Source: Amoebidium appalachense (taxonomy: Eukaryota; Ichthyosporea). Taken from it: DNA of 64,000 nucleotides. Below the pieces are notes generated by a model. That model saw only the letters and a list, made by a program, of their open reading frames with translations, was not told the DNA's origin and did no database searches. Where the stretch lies: the NCBI GenBank assembly GCA_963693365.1, contig CAVNZM010000013.1, positions 1,922,001 to 1,986,000 on the forward strand, read 5' to 3'. Below, one piece after another: positions 1 through 35,697 of this stretch. Within the stretch, counting starts at the first letter, position 1. Each line of letters starts with the position of its first letter. Both the position numbers and the translations under genes were made by a program.

Positions 1-200
1 GGGAGGGGGGGGGTACATCACAAGCCAACCTTTTGTGTCGTACATCTCTTCATCTCCTTTTCTTTTCCAACTCCCGCCTCCCCCCCCCCCCCTCCCCTCC
101 CCTCCCCAAAGCCTCGCCTCTCTCATGATTCTCCCCAAGAAATTCAACCCCCACTACACCCTCTTTCCGTGCTCTTGCATCACCCCCTCTCCCCTCCCCT

Positions 201-260
<60 letters not shown>

Positions 261-613
261 CACCACCACCACCACCACCACTACCACACCTCTGCCCCAT
301 CTTCATTCTGCACTGTGCTGTCAGAATGATTGTGTATTTATACTCTAAAAATGATCTAAACCCCTCTGCCCACCTCCCCCCTCCGTCCCCCTGCCTGCAC
401 CACCCCCTCCCCCCTCCCCCCATCCTCCCTCTTCCCGCCCTCTTCCCTTCCTCCCCCCTCCATCCCTACCCCCCCCCCCCCCCCCCCCCACCCACCCACC
501 CACCAACCCTACCCCCCTCCCCGCCCTCCTCCCCTCCCCCCCCCCCCCCCCTCCCCCCTCTCAACTTCCTTACACCCAATCATTCCATTAAAGAATCGGA
601 AGCAAACTTCCAG
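1..613. other. C-rich low-complexity sequence, probably intron
   Basis: Runs of C up to about 50 nt, mixed C/T and CA/CCA-rich sequence. It ends in a pyrimidine/AG context in front of the first recognised exon of the chitinase-like gene on the + strand, so it is best read as the 3' part of an intron whose upstream exons lie outside the window. The long proline-rich open frames here are products of the C-runs, not genes. Confidence 0.6.
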
Positions 614-3709
<3,096 letters not shown>

Positions 3710-4110
3710 GTACGTGTTGGATTGCCCCCCCCCCCCCCCCCCACCGCTTCCCCCTCTTCCACCCTCCCTTCCTTCCCTTTCTCCCCCCCCCCCCCCCCCC
3801 CCCCCCCTTTCCCTTCTCATTCACTTTCCCAAATTTGCATGCTGTGTTGAACGGTCAATACCATGTTTCCCTTCTCTTTGTTTTCATGTGTTAAGCGCAC
3901 ACACACTCTACCAGGCATGCACATACATGTGTACATGCACACATGGACGAACCCACACACACACACACACACACACACTCCTCCCCCCCCCCCCCCCCCC
4001 CCCCCCTCCCCCCCCCCCCCCCCCCCCCCCCGGGGGTTAACCACGAGGACCACCCTGAAGCAAGTGTACAACGAGCACAAACACCCCTACCCCCCACCTC
4101 ACTTCCAAAA

Positions 4111-4152
<42 letters not shown>

Positions 4153-4199
4153 GCACACACACACACACACATACACCCACACACACACCAACCACAAAA

Positions 4200-4260
<61 letters not shown>

Positions 4261-4282
4261 CACGCACATACGCGCGCGCGCA

Positions 4283-4356
<74 letters not shown>

Positions 4357-4431
4357 TCGTGTATGTGTCCGGATATGTAATGATTGTGCGTTGCCACCCC
4401 TATCAGCGAAGTAGCGAATGGTCACTCTCGG

Positions 4432-4525
<94 letters not shown>

Positions 4526-4619
4526 AGACAAAAAAAGAGACAAAAAAAAAAAAAAAAAGAAAAGAAAAAAAAAGCTGAGCCGGCACGTGTTGGCACAACT
4601 GGAACCTATTCGTCCATCC

Positions 4620-4660
<41 letters not shown>

Positions 4661-4719
4661 CCCCCCCCCCCCCCCCCCCCCTTCCCCCCGCTGCCGCCCC
4701 GGCTGTCCCTACACACAGA

Positions 4720-4818
<99 letters not shown>

Positions 4819-4935
4819 ACCACCACCACCACCACCACCACCACCCCTTCTTTCTTTCTTCTTCTTCTTCTTCTTTTTTTTTTTTTTTTTGCTACGACAC
4901 ATCCCGATAAAAACATCTCTACTGACATCATGATC
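3710..4935. other. Low-complexity block: C-runs, (CA)n, A-run
   Basis: C-runs, three long (CA)n arrays (about 4113-4150, 4202-4253, 4284-4354), a stacked tract C-run/(CA)n/A-run at 4434-4520, another C-run to (CA)n to CAC to T-run at 4621-4890, and short unique pieces between them. No convincing exon. Confidence 0.8.
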
Positions 4936-5023
4936 GATAACAGGTGCCATTACCATGATCACACAGCAATGCCGATTGCGATAACAGGTGCCATTACCAT
5001 GATCACACAGCAATGCCGGTTGC
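4936..5023 (+). repeat. 44-bp tandem duplication
   Basis: Two copies (4936-4979 and 4980-5023) of a 44-bp unit beginning GATAACAGGTGCC, differing by one base near the end. It lies downstream of the chitinase-like gene. Confidence 0.9.
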
Positions 5024-5534
5024 GTTATTAGGCCGACTAGAAATTCGGAGGTACTCAGGAAATTATGCTACGCTTCAAGCCTATAGACCCCATGAGCCCA
5101 CCTGTCACCGCGTTGGTATGTTTGATCAGACGATTACTTGCCTTTGAGTGAAGGTTTACTGAATTCACCTAGTTTTTGGTAGATTCCATTTGTTGCGTTG
5201 TTCTACTATTTGATGTAAATCAGAGTGATTGTATATGCTTATGCATAGTTTATTATTATTATTGTTATTACGTTTTTCCGATTCCAATTTCCGATAGATC
5301 AATAGTTTATCAATTCAGCTTAACTCTGGTTTTGATTGGTTGGTATCTGTGCGATTTTGATGTGTGAGGGCCGACACACCGATAACTCATTGGAATACAT
5401 TCAGTGTAAATCCTTTGCGCTTCCTTCCTTTTTTTTTTTTCTTGAGCCGAGTTTCTTTTTTTTTTTCGGGGCCTTATCTACCCATCTCATGTACCTGAGT
5501 ATGGGGGCATGCATTCATTTGCAGATACCCACAC

Positions 5535-5573
<39 letters not shown>

Positions 5574-5604
5574 CACAAACACACGCACACGCACATGCAC
5601 ACGC

Positions 5605-5636
<32 letters not shown>

Positions 5637-5688
5637 GAACGTACACACACACGAACGTACACACACGAACGTACACACGTACACACAC

Positions 5689-5755
<67 letters not shown>

Positions 5756-5831
5756 CGTACACACACGAATGTACACACGTACACACACACACGCACACAC
5801 ACGCACACACACACACACACACACACACGAA

Positions 5832-5891
<60 letters not shown>

Positions 5892-6130
5892 CGTACACAC
5901 ACGAACGTACACACGTACACACACACACACACACACACGAACGTACACACACGAACTTACACACGTACACACACACACACACACACGCACGCACACACAC
6001 ACACACACATACACACGAACGTACACACACGAACGTACACACGTATACACACACACACACACACGCACACACACACACACACATACACACGAACGTACAC
6101 ACGTACACACACACACACACGTACACGCAC

Positions 6131-6167
<37 letters not shown>

Positions 6168-6437
6168 CGTACACATGCACACATGGTTACACGGCCTTCG
6201 GGCTGGGCGCGCAGCACACAAGTTGTCATTGGTATACAGCCTGATGTGTATCTAGCAGTAGAGATAAATTTGTTGACAGTATGTTACATGTTCAAGTTGG
6301 TTGCAGTGACGTTTTATTGATTCGTCCAGTAATCGACATTGCTTATGAAAATACATCGACATGTAATGAGCTCAAGTGCCCCCCTGCCCCCCCCCCTTAA
6401 CCTCGAGCTCCCCCCCCCTCCCCCTCCCCCCCCCCCC

Positions 6438-6468
<31 letters not shown>

Positions 6469-6527
6469 GCACACACACCCAACCCCCCTCCCCCCTTGCC
6501 ACACACGTGAATACACACGCGCGCGCG

Positions 6528-6572
<45 letters not shown>

Positions 6573-6583
6573 ACACACACGTG

Positions 6584-6622
<39 letters not shown>

Positions 6623-7140
6623 AAAAGAAAGAAAGAAAGAAAGGAACTCTTTGCCAAATAAAATATCTTGACAGAAAAGAAAAGAAAGTAGAAGACAAAC
6701 GTATAAGAAGAACTGAAGAAGAATTCGAAAAAACTGGAGCAAACCAAAAAACACAGGTGACAGCTTTAGGTTGGCCAATCAAAAGGCACCTCCCTCGTTA
6801 ATGTCAAGGCTTTTGGGAAAACTTCTATATACCTCTCACCTATTTCGCCTCGTGTGCATGTCCACTCAACATCTATCTTCACACTGCTAGTTTAGAACAA
6901 TTAGATATATATCTCATAACAAGAATTGTTTTAGCTGGTTTTTCTTTTCCTACACATGAATACAGAGCTTCCCGAGTCCAATTCCTCTCTAATATGTCAC
7001 AAGGACAAGGTCGGCCTCCCTCAATAATATATCATCCCTGGCTAAGATTTATGCACTCAGGTGTTATGATATTCGCGGATCCGCGACCTACAAGAATGCT
7101 ATTATTAGAAATCTAACGGGTCTGACTGATTGGTCCGTAT
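5024..7140. other. Intergenic region with CA minisatellite
   Basis: Unique AT-richer sequence 5024-5520; CA-based minisatellite 5533-6175; unique 6180-6360; C-run and (CA)n with a (CG)n core 6360-6618; unique 6620-7140. A 44-codon open stretch at 5013-5147 starts inside the tandem duplication and has no recognised family; I do not call it a gene. Confidence 0.6.
5533..6175 (+). repeat. Higher-order CA minisatellite (CGAACGTACACA units)
   Basis: (CA)n punctuated by recurring CGAACGTACACA, CGAGCGTACACA and CACGTACACA blocks. Pairs such as ACGAACGTACACACACGAACGTACACACG reappear at about 5637, 5755, 5888, 5938 and 6016, so larger blocks were duplicated. Confidence 0.85.
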
Positions 7141-7141
7141 C

Positions 7142-7149
7142 TATAAATA
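7142..7149 (+). promoter_or_regulatory. Possible TATA box of the SR protein gene
   Basis: TATAAATA, 209 nt upstream of the SR start codon at 7358, in otherwise unique sequence. The distance fits a 5' UTR of roughly 180 nt. Position and motif only. Confidence 0.35.
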
Positions 7150-7357
7150 GGCCCTCATACCAGAGGGCCAAGATCCACATACAAGATGGTTTTGGCACTT
7201 CGCGAAAGGTCGCCGGTGTCACAGGCCATCCCATACACACACGTGAGTCGCTCGTCCGTTTGTTGGGCGGCGAAAAGGGACAACTGGTTTTTCTCCATCT
7301 TCCTTTTTTCTTTCTCTGTTGATACTTTTTAGTTTATTCCTTTGGAAGTGTGCGAGC

Positions 7358-7579
7358 ATGTCTCTGTATATTGGCCGCCTAGGGCCTGAGGTTCGCTCTG
7401 GCGACCTCGAGGATGTCTTTTCGCGGTACGGCCGCTTGAATCGCTGCGAGGTTAAACCTGGAGGTGGGTGGACCCATTTTTTTCTCATCCAAAAAAAGAA
7501 GAAAGTTCTCTTTATGTCTCTTTTTCGCCTTTTTAATGGGGGGGAGAATTGGTGTGTTTGTTAACCACCTTTTTTTTTT

Positions 7580-7628
<49 letters not shown>

Positions 7629-8914
7629 ACCACCTGGTTTGCCTGCTGTTGTGAACGTTTGTGGCACCGGGGTGAGCGTGGGTTCGTGTCTTTATGACGT
7701 GTCCCAGTCAGTCGTCCGCTGGTTAGGAGGGCACAACATTTTCCATTTGCTTCTCCTTCCTAGAATACCAATGCACTCCTCAGTTCTACCCACTCCAAAG
7801 TGTAAATACATTCTTTGTCCTCTTTAGTACGAGCATGGTCGTCTCCTTCTCCCACTGCTCCCAACGCAATCCCCCCCCCCCCCCCCCCCCTTCACACGAC
7901 CCGCCCCTCCCCCCCCCCCCCCCCCCTCCAGCCTACACAAGCACACACATACAATAACTATACATGGAACACAAAAAAAAACACCCCCCACTTCCTCCAC
8001 TCTTTATCTCTCTGTGCCTGCCTGACTCCTGCCGGCTGCATCCCTTCGGGTCGACCCCTAGCTGCCCCCATCTGTGGCCCCACCCCTGCCCTAGCCTTGT
8101 AGCCCGGCCCACACGTTGCCTGCCTAGCCCGGCCCGGCCCGGCCCGGCTGGGGGTACGTTTGCTGCTATGCAGACGACGGCTGGCGAGGGATGGTGTTCT
8201 TGCATAGTGCAAGCGTAAAAGGCTTAATGAAGTTGCAGTTTTTGGTTAATATCAATTTTTTCGCTTGCGCAGTGTGTTTTGTCTCTACACTGTAGGTGTG
8301 CACCGCCCGGGAAGGGGGGAGGAGTGGGTGGAGGGGTCCGCATGGTGCGAGCTTAGGGTGCTTTTGCCACGCAGGATGTGTGTCATGTCGAGACGGAGCA
8401 GCACCAGGATCACTTGTTAATTTGCTCCTTTGGACTTACAAACCATCTCTGTGGTTTGAAGATGAGAGACACGACTGACACTGTGCTTTGCCTCTGTCCC
8501 TCTCCTTCATCACCCCCCCCCCCCCCCCCCCCCCTCTCCCTCCCTACCTTATGCGTATGCGCACATTCAAACACAACTACAGGTTTCGGGTTTATTGACT
8601 TCGAAGACAAGCGTGATGCCGAGGTGAGTGACACTTTCCTTCTCTGTCACTTATCAGTGTGGTAATAGATCACACTGCGGCAAATGAAATCGTGGCGTTG
8701 TCAATTCAAAGGGCCTTCTTTCCGCTGTGTTATAGATATGGCGAAAAATGGTACTTTTGGTTCCACAAACCCTCCTCCTCCCCTTTTTCTCAGCACATAC
8801 ACTCGCACTTCTTGTACGGGATATGCCAATTATTGTTGGCTTGTCCTCGCTGGAGCCAGCATTTCTTTGGGGGAGAGAAAGTGGGCGTGTGTGTTTTTGT
8901 TTGGTGGTGGTGGT

Positions 8915-8949
<35 letters not shown>

Positions 8950-9444
8950 ACTGAGACGTGTGTGTGTGTGTGTGTGTGTGTTCGGTGTGGGGGGGGGGGG
9001 AGGGGGAGGATGGCGGAATCTTCTGCTCATCCACTTTTTTGAGAGGCTGCATGCATTTCTCAATGGCGTTTCTTGAATTCTCCTTGTATGACGATTCGGA
9101 ATTCGGCAAATTTCGACATCCCATGTATGCATAAAACCGATCAGTGCGCTCATTTTTCTTGGCGTCAGCCGGCCGCGAGCTACATAATGACGTCAGTATG
9201 ATGTTTCATTTAGAAAGACCGGACATAGTAAGTTAGTAACTGACGTTTCGCAATCTTATTTCAGGACGCAATGAAGGAGGAGAATGGCCGCAACATTCGC
9301 AACTCGCGCTTGGTGATTGAGTGGGCGAGGGGTCCCGGTAGGCGACTGGATAGCGATGAGTGTTTCCGTTGCGGCAAGCCGGGACACTTTGCACGTGACT
9401 GCCTCAATATGCCCTCATACCGCAGGTGAGTGGGTGTGAGAGGT

Positions 9445-9475
<31 letters not shown>

Positions 9476-9531
9476 GGGGTATGTGTGTGTGAATATGAAT
9501 GCTTGAAGATGTGCTCATACTGCAAGTGTGT

Positions 9532-9562
<31 letters not shown>

Positions 9563-10209
9563 GATGGGGTGGGGGGGGAGGGGGAGGAGTATGTGTGGGT
9601 GCATGTACGTGTGGGTGTATGTGTGTGTGCGTATGGGACATGCGCTCAAAAAAAGGGGGGGGGGGGGTATGTGTGGGTATGTGTGATGAGGGGGGTTATG
9701 TGTTTTTTTTCATGCAGGTGTGTGTGTGGGGGGGGGGGGGGGGGGTAGTTGTGTATGTACGTTTGAGTTTGTGCAGATGTGTTTGTGTGAACGTGTTGGT
9801 GTGTGTGTGTGTGTGTGTGTGTGCCCGTGCAATATGGGTGTGTTCGTCTGTTTTGGTGTGTGCGTGTGCTGGTGTGTATACCTCTGTCTAGTCTCTTAGT
9901 CTAATCTCACAATCTAATCTATTTACATCTTTCAGCCGGTCACCCTACGGCTATCGCCGCCGCAGCCGCAGTCGCTCCCGATCCCGCTCCCCCTACCGTA
10001 GGAGGTCTCCATCCCCCCGTCGCCGCAGATCCCCATCTAGATCTAGATCTAGATCCCCCCGTCGTAGATCCCCCTCCAGATCTCCCCGTCGTAGATCCCC
10101 CTCTCCCCGCAGATCTCCGTCCCCTCGGCGCAGGTCTCCCTCCCCTCGTAGATCCCCGTCTCCCCGTAGGTCGGCGTCTCCCCGGAGATCCGGCTCCCCT
10201 GCCTCATAA
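7358..10209 (+). CDS. SR splicing factor (RRM, CCHC knuckle, RS domain)
   Basis: Exons 7358-7463, 8583-8623, 9265-9425 and 9936-10209 give 193 aa with matching phases (1, 0, 2). Residues 1-75 are an RRM: RNP2 LYIGRL at 3-8 and RNP1 GGFGFIDF at 35-42. A CCHC zinc knuckle follows (CFRCGKPGHFARDC, Cys82, Cys85, His90, Cys95). Residues 103-193 are an RS domain built from RRSPSP-type repeats, ending GSPAS. This is the layout of plant RSZ proteins and animal SRSF7: pre-mRNA binding and splice-site selection in the nucleus, with RS phosphorylation expected. The start was chosen because it gives a complete RRM from residue 2. Intron 1 is 1.1 kb with T/G and C homopolymers. SR genes often autoregulate through a poison exon in a long intron, but I cannot identify one. 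A tandem-repeat 3' UTR with poly(A) signals follows. Confidence 0.93.
9040..9245 (+). repeat. Dispersed repeat family C, copy 1
   Basis: In SR intron 2. Shared with 12575-12760: TTTCTCAATGGC, TTCTCCTTGTATG, CATCCCAT, AAACC-ATCAGTGC, CCGGCCG, TGACGTCAG and AGAAAGACCG in the same order, with about three quarters identity by eye. It is unrelated to families A/B. Confidence 0.7.
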
Positions 10210-10580
10210 TGGATATTGAGATGGGTGCATTAAGGTGCAGCTGAGATTATTGATGTAGTGGTACCGTGTGATAAGTGGAAGTCAGGAGACGGATAAGGGA
10301 TTAGGTGTGTTTTTTTGGCTGTTTGTGTGGATTTGGGGACAAATATGGAGAACTGTACCACAGGTGAATTGAGTTTCGGCTCACGAAGTTTAAACGCAAA
10401 CAGATGTGTATAGGCGAGTAGAAGGAGGAGGAGGAATGGATTTTTCAGAATCGATGTTTGCTTGGTGGTAAGGGCTGTGCCCTTTTTACCGCATGCTGCA
10501 TTGCCAGTATCTAATGGAAATCTCTCGGTTGTTTTCAAGGGATCCCTTTGTTTCTCTGATATTGTTTGAGATATCGTGTA

Positions 10581-10810
10581 TAGTTATCAATAAAAATATT
10601 GTTCCCTTTACATGGGTGTGTGTTGACGAACATGGCTCGTTGTCCTTCTATCATGCATATAGTTTTCAATAAAAATGTTGTTCCCTTTACATGGGTGTGT
10701 GTTGACGAACGTGGCCCGTTGTCCTTCCATCATCATGTAGAGTTTTCAATGAAAATGTTGTTCCCTTTACATGGGTGTGTGTTGACGAACGTGGCCGGTT
10801 GTCCTTCAGC
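10581..10810 (+). terminator. Tandem triplicated poly(A)-signal unit, SR 3' UTR
   Basis: Three copies (about 10581, 10660 and 10740; period 79-80 bp) of TAGTTTTCAATAAAAATGTTG followed by TTCCCTTTACATGGGTGTG and GTTGACGAACGTGGCC. AATAAA is present in copy 1 (10589-10594) and copy 2 (10668-10673); copy 3 has AATGAA (10748-10753). It starts 370 nt after the SR stop codon, so it likely supplies alternative cleavage sites. Confidence 0.75.
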
Positions 10811-10852
10811 TTTACTGCTGCTTCTCTTTGTGTATTACCCCCTGTTTACCCT

Positions 10853-10887
<35 letters not shown>

Positions 10888-11039
10888 ACCTCTTGTGTTG
10901 CATTACCCGTATATTCCCTGTTACGAGACTTGAGTTATATGGGTGGGTCGTTCTTTCATCGTGCGGATCAGAGACGAAGCGAGAAGGCAACAGGCAATAG
11001 CAGTGGGGAAGGCTCAGGGTCATAGTTGCAGTAGCGCGC

Positions 11040-11090
<51 letters not shown>

Positions 11091-11735
11091 GTGGTGGTGG
11101 TGGTGTGTGGGGAGGAGGGGGGGGGGAGGGGGGGCTTTAGAGGCTACGCGTACATATATGGGCAGCTGCAGCGTGTGCACAGCAGCTAACTTGACTTTCA
11201 CTTTATTTCATTTGGCCACAGAGCTGAGTACGTACACACACTTAGTAGATGCATGCAAGTACCAATGTTAACTGTTACCAAGCACACTTAGTATTCGTAG
11301 CTATCTAATTCAATGTAGCACATATAACTAGAACTACCTATATATAGCAAATATAACCGGAACATATTGGTGGGAATCATGGGCTAATAACCAGTGGTCT
11401 ATTATCAGCTTGAGGTACCAGCAGAGAAATTGAGAGAAAAAGAAGAGAAAATAAATTAAAAAACCAAAGAAAAAAGAAGTTTCAGGGCAAAAAAGGAGAA
11501 GAGAACTTGCTATACTAGCGGGAACGTTCAAATGATAATCGACATGCAGTTGATCATTGCGCACAACCAAGAGTCACACGTGCACCCTCTAGATAGATAT
11601 ACTTTCTGAGATAGCAAGCAAATTCCAGATAAACTCAGTGTAAAATTAAATTAACGGTGAAGTACCAGGTTTCTACCGGCCCGAGAGTGCAGTGGAAGGA
11701 TCCAGTTCCGATTAAAACCCCCGGTTGCCAACAAC

Positions 11736-11767
<32 letters not shown>

Positions 11768-11891
11768 TTCCACACACACCAGCTAAATTGGGTGCCGGAT
11801 AGGTTTACCGTCACTCCAAACCGTAGCCAATCACATTCATCGTTAAAGAAAGGCCTGTAAAGCTCACCCACCCATACCACCACATCCCTTT
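10811..11891. other. Intergenic region between convergent 3' ends
   Basis: Lies between the 3' ends of the SR gene (+) and the SMP gene (-). Contains a T-run (10855-10886), a (GT)n array (11041-11087), unique AT-rich sequence 11150-11720 and a C-run (11741-11767). No gene seen. Confidence 0.7.
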
Positions 11892-20493
<8,602 letters not shown>

Positions 20494-21526
20494 TTTTCCT
20501 ATGTGCAACCCACCCTAGGTTTATGTGGCAGGAAACGTGAAACGGAAGGAGTAGGAGGAACAAAGAAAAAAAAAAAAAAAAAAACGCTTATATTGGCAGA
20601 GAGCAGTAAACACACGGTAAGACTCTAAGAGAACGCCGTAGCGTGCGGGGAACGTAGACTTTTTTTTCGTTATCTCCCGATACTCCTTCATTAGATGCAA
20701 AATAAACAAACTTTTAAATTAAGGTATCTTGGTGTTATCCGCAGTTCGTCACGTCGATCACATTCACGATGCGGGCACGGTAAGGCAGGAAAGCAAGGGC
20801 TACATGATAGACTAAGGTTATTATTATTGTGGTAATTTGGGGACCCATAGGATAGAAAAGGCGTGAGTCCAAAGTATTAGTTAATATGCAATCAAGATTT
20901 TCACAAAGTGCAATGGCATTGCAATGGCATCTCAATCTGTTGAAACTAAAGATATCTCGTCGAGATTTGTTAAGAATTTGAGTAGGAATCGTGAGTTTAG
21001 GGTGCTTTTTGCTACAAAGATATCCAATCAGGCACCGTAACTATTTTGAAAAACCAATCAGGAATTTCTTGGCGGCACGTTACGGTTCAAACGTTTGAAT
21101 TTTTCACGCGTCGCTAGGGAGAACACACACCTTTATAGCTCTCAAAAGGTGCAAAAAGTCGGAAACAAATACTCATCATTGAATTTTTTTGGCACAAGCG
21201 GGTTACGTAAAAACAGTTCTAAGCATATTGAGTCATTGACATGCCGCATCACGCCCGGCCCGGCCGGCAACATCGGATCTAAATAGCCACGGGATGTTCC
21301 GGGGTTAGCACTCTCTGTTCTTTTCAGAGAATATTCGGGGAGTTTGACACAATTGCCAGAGTGATTGACCAGTTATATGCGTTGATTTGGGCTTCTGATT
21401 TCGTAAGAACGATATGTGTGGGTTTGTAGATAACGTAATGCAAACCCTGTATGTGTTTCGTGTATTCACCAATCATTTCAAGTTTGGAGTGCGCTCTCCC
21501 TCTCTCTCTCTCTCTCCAGGCTCATC

Positions 21527-21590
<64 letters not shown>

Positions 21591-22202
21591 TCTCGCTCTG
21601 AGGCTCTCTCTCTCTCTCTCTCTCTCTCCTGCTACCTTCTGAGGTAGCTCTTATTTTTCGAGGCCGACGCGGACGATCCGGAGAGCGGCTGATCACGTGA
21701 CTCACCTGCCCTTGCTCAGCCAGCGTCGATCTATTCGTACATAGGCAAGAGGGCACAGTCAGTACGTGCCAGCTCTCTCTCTCTCTCTTTCTCTTTCTCT
21801 CTCTCTCTCCCTCCCTCCCTCCCTCCCTCCCTCCCTCCCTCCCTCCCTCCCTCCCTCCCCCCCTCCCTCCCTCCCTCCCTCCCTCCCTCCCCTCCCCCCC
21901 CCCCCCCCCCCCCCCCGTGCAATCAGCTCTCTCCCCTTGCCTTACCCCCCGTATGTAACTCTGTCTCTACCTCTCGTCCTACGTGCACGACGAAAGCTTT
22001 ACCTAGAACGTAAATCAACCACCAGATCCTGCTGAAGATCACTTCAATCACTAGCTAATAAAAGTATGTATATATTGGGTCTCGATCTGCTGCAGAATTT
22101 CGTTCCCGTCCTTTCTACCACCTACCACCGAAGACTGAGTCTATTTGTGCAGAAGAAGCCTCCTTTTACACAATCTGTATTTATCACAAATAAGAACTCA
22201 AC
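20494..22202. promoter_or_regulatory. Divergent intergenic promoter region (SMP gene / NEK)
   Basis: The 1.7 kb between the start codons of two divergent genes. It contains an A-run (20566-20583), unique AT-rich sequence 20600-21480, (CT)n at 21497-21626, a perfect 7-bp hairpin GCTACCT/AGGTAGC at 21628-21645, CACGTG (21694-21699) overlapping TGACTCA (21698-21704), and CT/CCCT arrays 21773-21916. No clear TATA box. The element positions suggest promoter function but nothing proves it. Confidence 0.45.
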
Positions 22203-33102
<10,900 letters not shown>

Positions 33103-34961
33103 GCCCCGTAGCAGGAGGATGGCAAAAAAAACTTTGGATAGGGAAGTTTTTATAGTGTTCATATGTTTGTATCCACAGAAGGTGATTGGGAATATACTCT
33201 ACATATGGGTTTAAACGAACAGGTACGTATAATATGAATGCAGTATTATATATCTAATTAAGACCCTAAAACAGGGAAAAGCATGCTTTGGTTTCGGGGG
33301 GGGTTTCCTGGTACCTAAGAAATTGTGTAGTATCATAACCATCCACGGAAGGTGAGTAGTAAAACCTTATGTATTTGCTTGTTGAAAATGAAAGGACCTG
33401 CATGTACATGTGTATGAATCTCTCGAGGTAGAAATTATTATAACGAATGTGTTGCAAAGACTGGCTAAAGAATGAACCTTTCGAGGTGAAAAGAACAAAT
33501 CTGTGTTACAAGGCCTAGGGCAGACATGTGCTGTGAACATGTGTGCTATGTATATAGCGGGCAGCAATTCATCGCCCAGTCGCGACACCAAGCGTGACAA
33601 AGTTACTGTACCTTTGAGGCCAACAACTTGAAGTAGGGGCGGAGATCTCATTTTTAGACATCACTAACTAAATAAATATTGGCCGTAACAGAGAAATCCC
33701 GGATCCGGAGCAGAGCCGGAAAGTTGCATGCAGGCATGGCTATAGCTATAGCTGATTGAATTTCTTTTCGTGAAGGACTAAAGCGTGCACGTGGTGTGTT
33801 TATTTCAGTGATATGTGCATGCAATTGCATGTGGAGTCACTATGTGGAGTAATGCTGCAAGGAAGCTCGTGATTTTAAATTTACTATAGCTACTGTATCA
33901 GCGAATAACGATCCTCAGAGAGATTATATAATGATTATAACCCCCCCCCCCCCCCCCCAACACACACACACACACACACACCGCCCGAACGCCCCTCCGG
34001 CTGGGGCCGTATGACCCTTCCACGCGGCGGCAGCAGCAGCGCTACCTGGGGGGGCCAGGTAGGGGGATAAACAATCGCATGTCCATGGACCGTGTGGAAA
34101 AATTCGGTTGATTTTATTGTGTCGACGCTTAAGCTTTATTTGTTTGTGTTTCTGGCTTGGAAACATCGTAACGGTTTTGGTCTGCGTTATCAAGGCAAGA
34201 ATGCATACATTGTGTTCAGCATGGACGTATACATGGCGGCATCATTGACCCACCCGTAAAAACACAAGCACGAAAGATTGCGTGTAGTATCGTTGGAAAG
34301 CCTTCGAGAGGCATTTTTTTATTCAAACACATAGTAAGAGCGTGTGAAATATAAAGAGGGGTTTCACATGTGTGCGGATGGTTTCTTTTTTCCACAAGAG
34401 GTTCAGAAAGAGCATCAGCGGTTGAATTTTACATATCAAGCACAAAGACGGCTATAAATATATGGGACCACTGCTCGTTCAGCCCTGACAAATTCTACAT
34501 GTACGTATATACATACACACCACACCAGTTACGCAAGTTCTTCTTAGACCCGGTGAGGTTACACTAGCCCGGCACCGACATAAGTTCTATAAGCTCTATA
34601 TACAAACACACTACCCGTTTGCGAGCTCTCTCGGAGTCTAGTTTACAAAGATATGGCATACAAAAGACACGTAATCATAGATGACAGAAAGGCTTGTATA
34701 ATGACTGACCCTTTACAATGCGGCAATTCATAAAAAAATTTGTATTCGAGGGTGGAGAAAGTGCCACAGCATAGAAAATCCATTGCCCGAACACAATATG
34801 CATGAGGTGTTTTGATTCACTAGATTTAATTTGTCACTTGTATGGTGTTCTGATTTCCGGAATCCTGGGGAACATTCCTATCATTCAAGATTAATTCTTT
34901 TTAAGAAACGAGGTAGAATCTATATGTGTGACTTCCAAATAAGGTTGGTGTTCTTGCCACG
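33103..34961. other. Intergenic region between convergent NEK and Pam16
   Basis: Mostly unique AT-rich sequence. An AATAAA-containing stretch (CTAAATAAATATTGG, about 33667) could serve NEK. One C-run plus CA block at 33941-33981. No gene recognised. Confidence 0.65.
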
Positions 34962-35138
34962 TTATTGGCTGGCAGCTGCCGCCTGTTGCTGCATCTGTCT
35001 CATGTGCACCTCCAAAGCCTCCCTTGCTCTGACGACCTTCGACTGGAGATAAAATGACCCCCCCGTGGCTTTTTCGTTCATCTTGTAAAGGTGCTCGTAG
35101 TGCTGTACATGCGTGTACGTGTGTACGTGTGTGTGTGT

Positions 35139-35169
<31 letters not shown>

Positions 35170-35666
35170 GAGGGGTGTATGCGTGTGTATGTGTATGTAT
35201 GAATGGGTGGGTGGGGTGGGTGGATGCATGTGAGCGAGCATGTAAGTGAATGAGGGAGTGAGGAAATATGTACTCGAAGTGCTGTGCGTGTAAGCTGTGT
35301 GTGTGTGTGTGTATGTGTTTGCGTGTGTGTGTACGTGCTGGGGTAGTGCTGTATGTGTGTCTTCTGTGTGTGTGTGTGTGTGTGCGTGTGTGAGTGTGTG
35401 TGTGCATCCCTGTGCGTGTGCACGTGTGCGTGTGTGCGTGTCTCTGTGCATGTGCATGTGTGCACAGTGTGTGTGTGTGTGCGTGCACAGGCATACACGG
35501 GTGCGCGTAGTTGTATTGATGGGTGCATGTCTCACGTAATAACAAACCATGCACAATTTTACCCCAAAAGGGACAACTTTAAAGTGTACACGTGTGTACG
35601 CGTGAGAAAAAAACCCCAGTAATCCGTACCGCAATTTAAGACGTGCATCACTTAAACCTCAGCAAG

Positions 35667-35697
<31 letters not shown>

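Noticed and set aside
5336-6320. Long His/Thr and Val/Cys open frames
   Set aside because: Both strands and several frames are open because CA/GT arrays contain no stop codons; they do not code.
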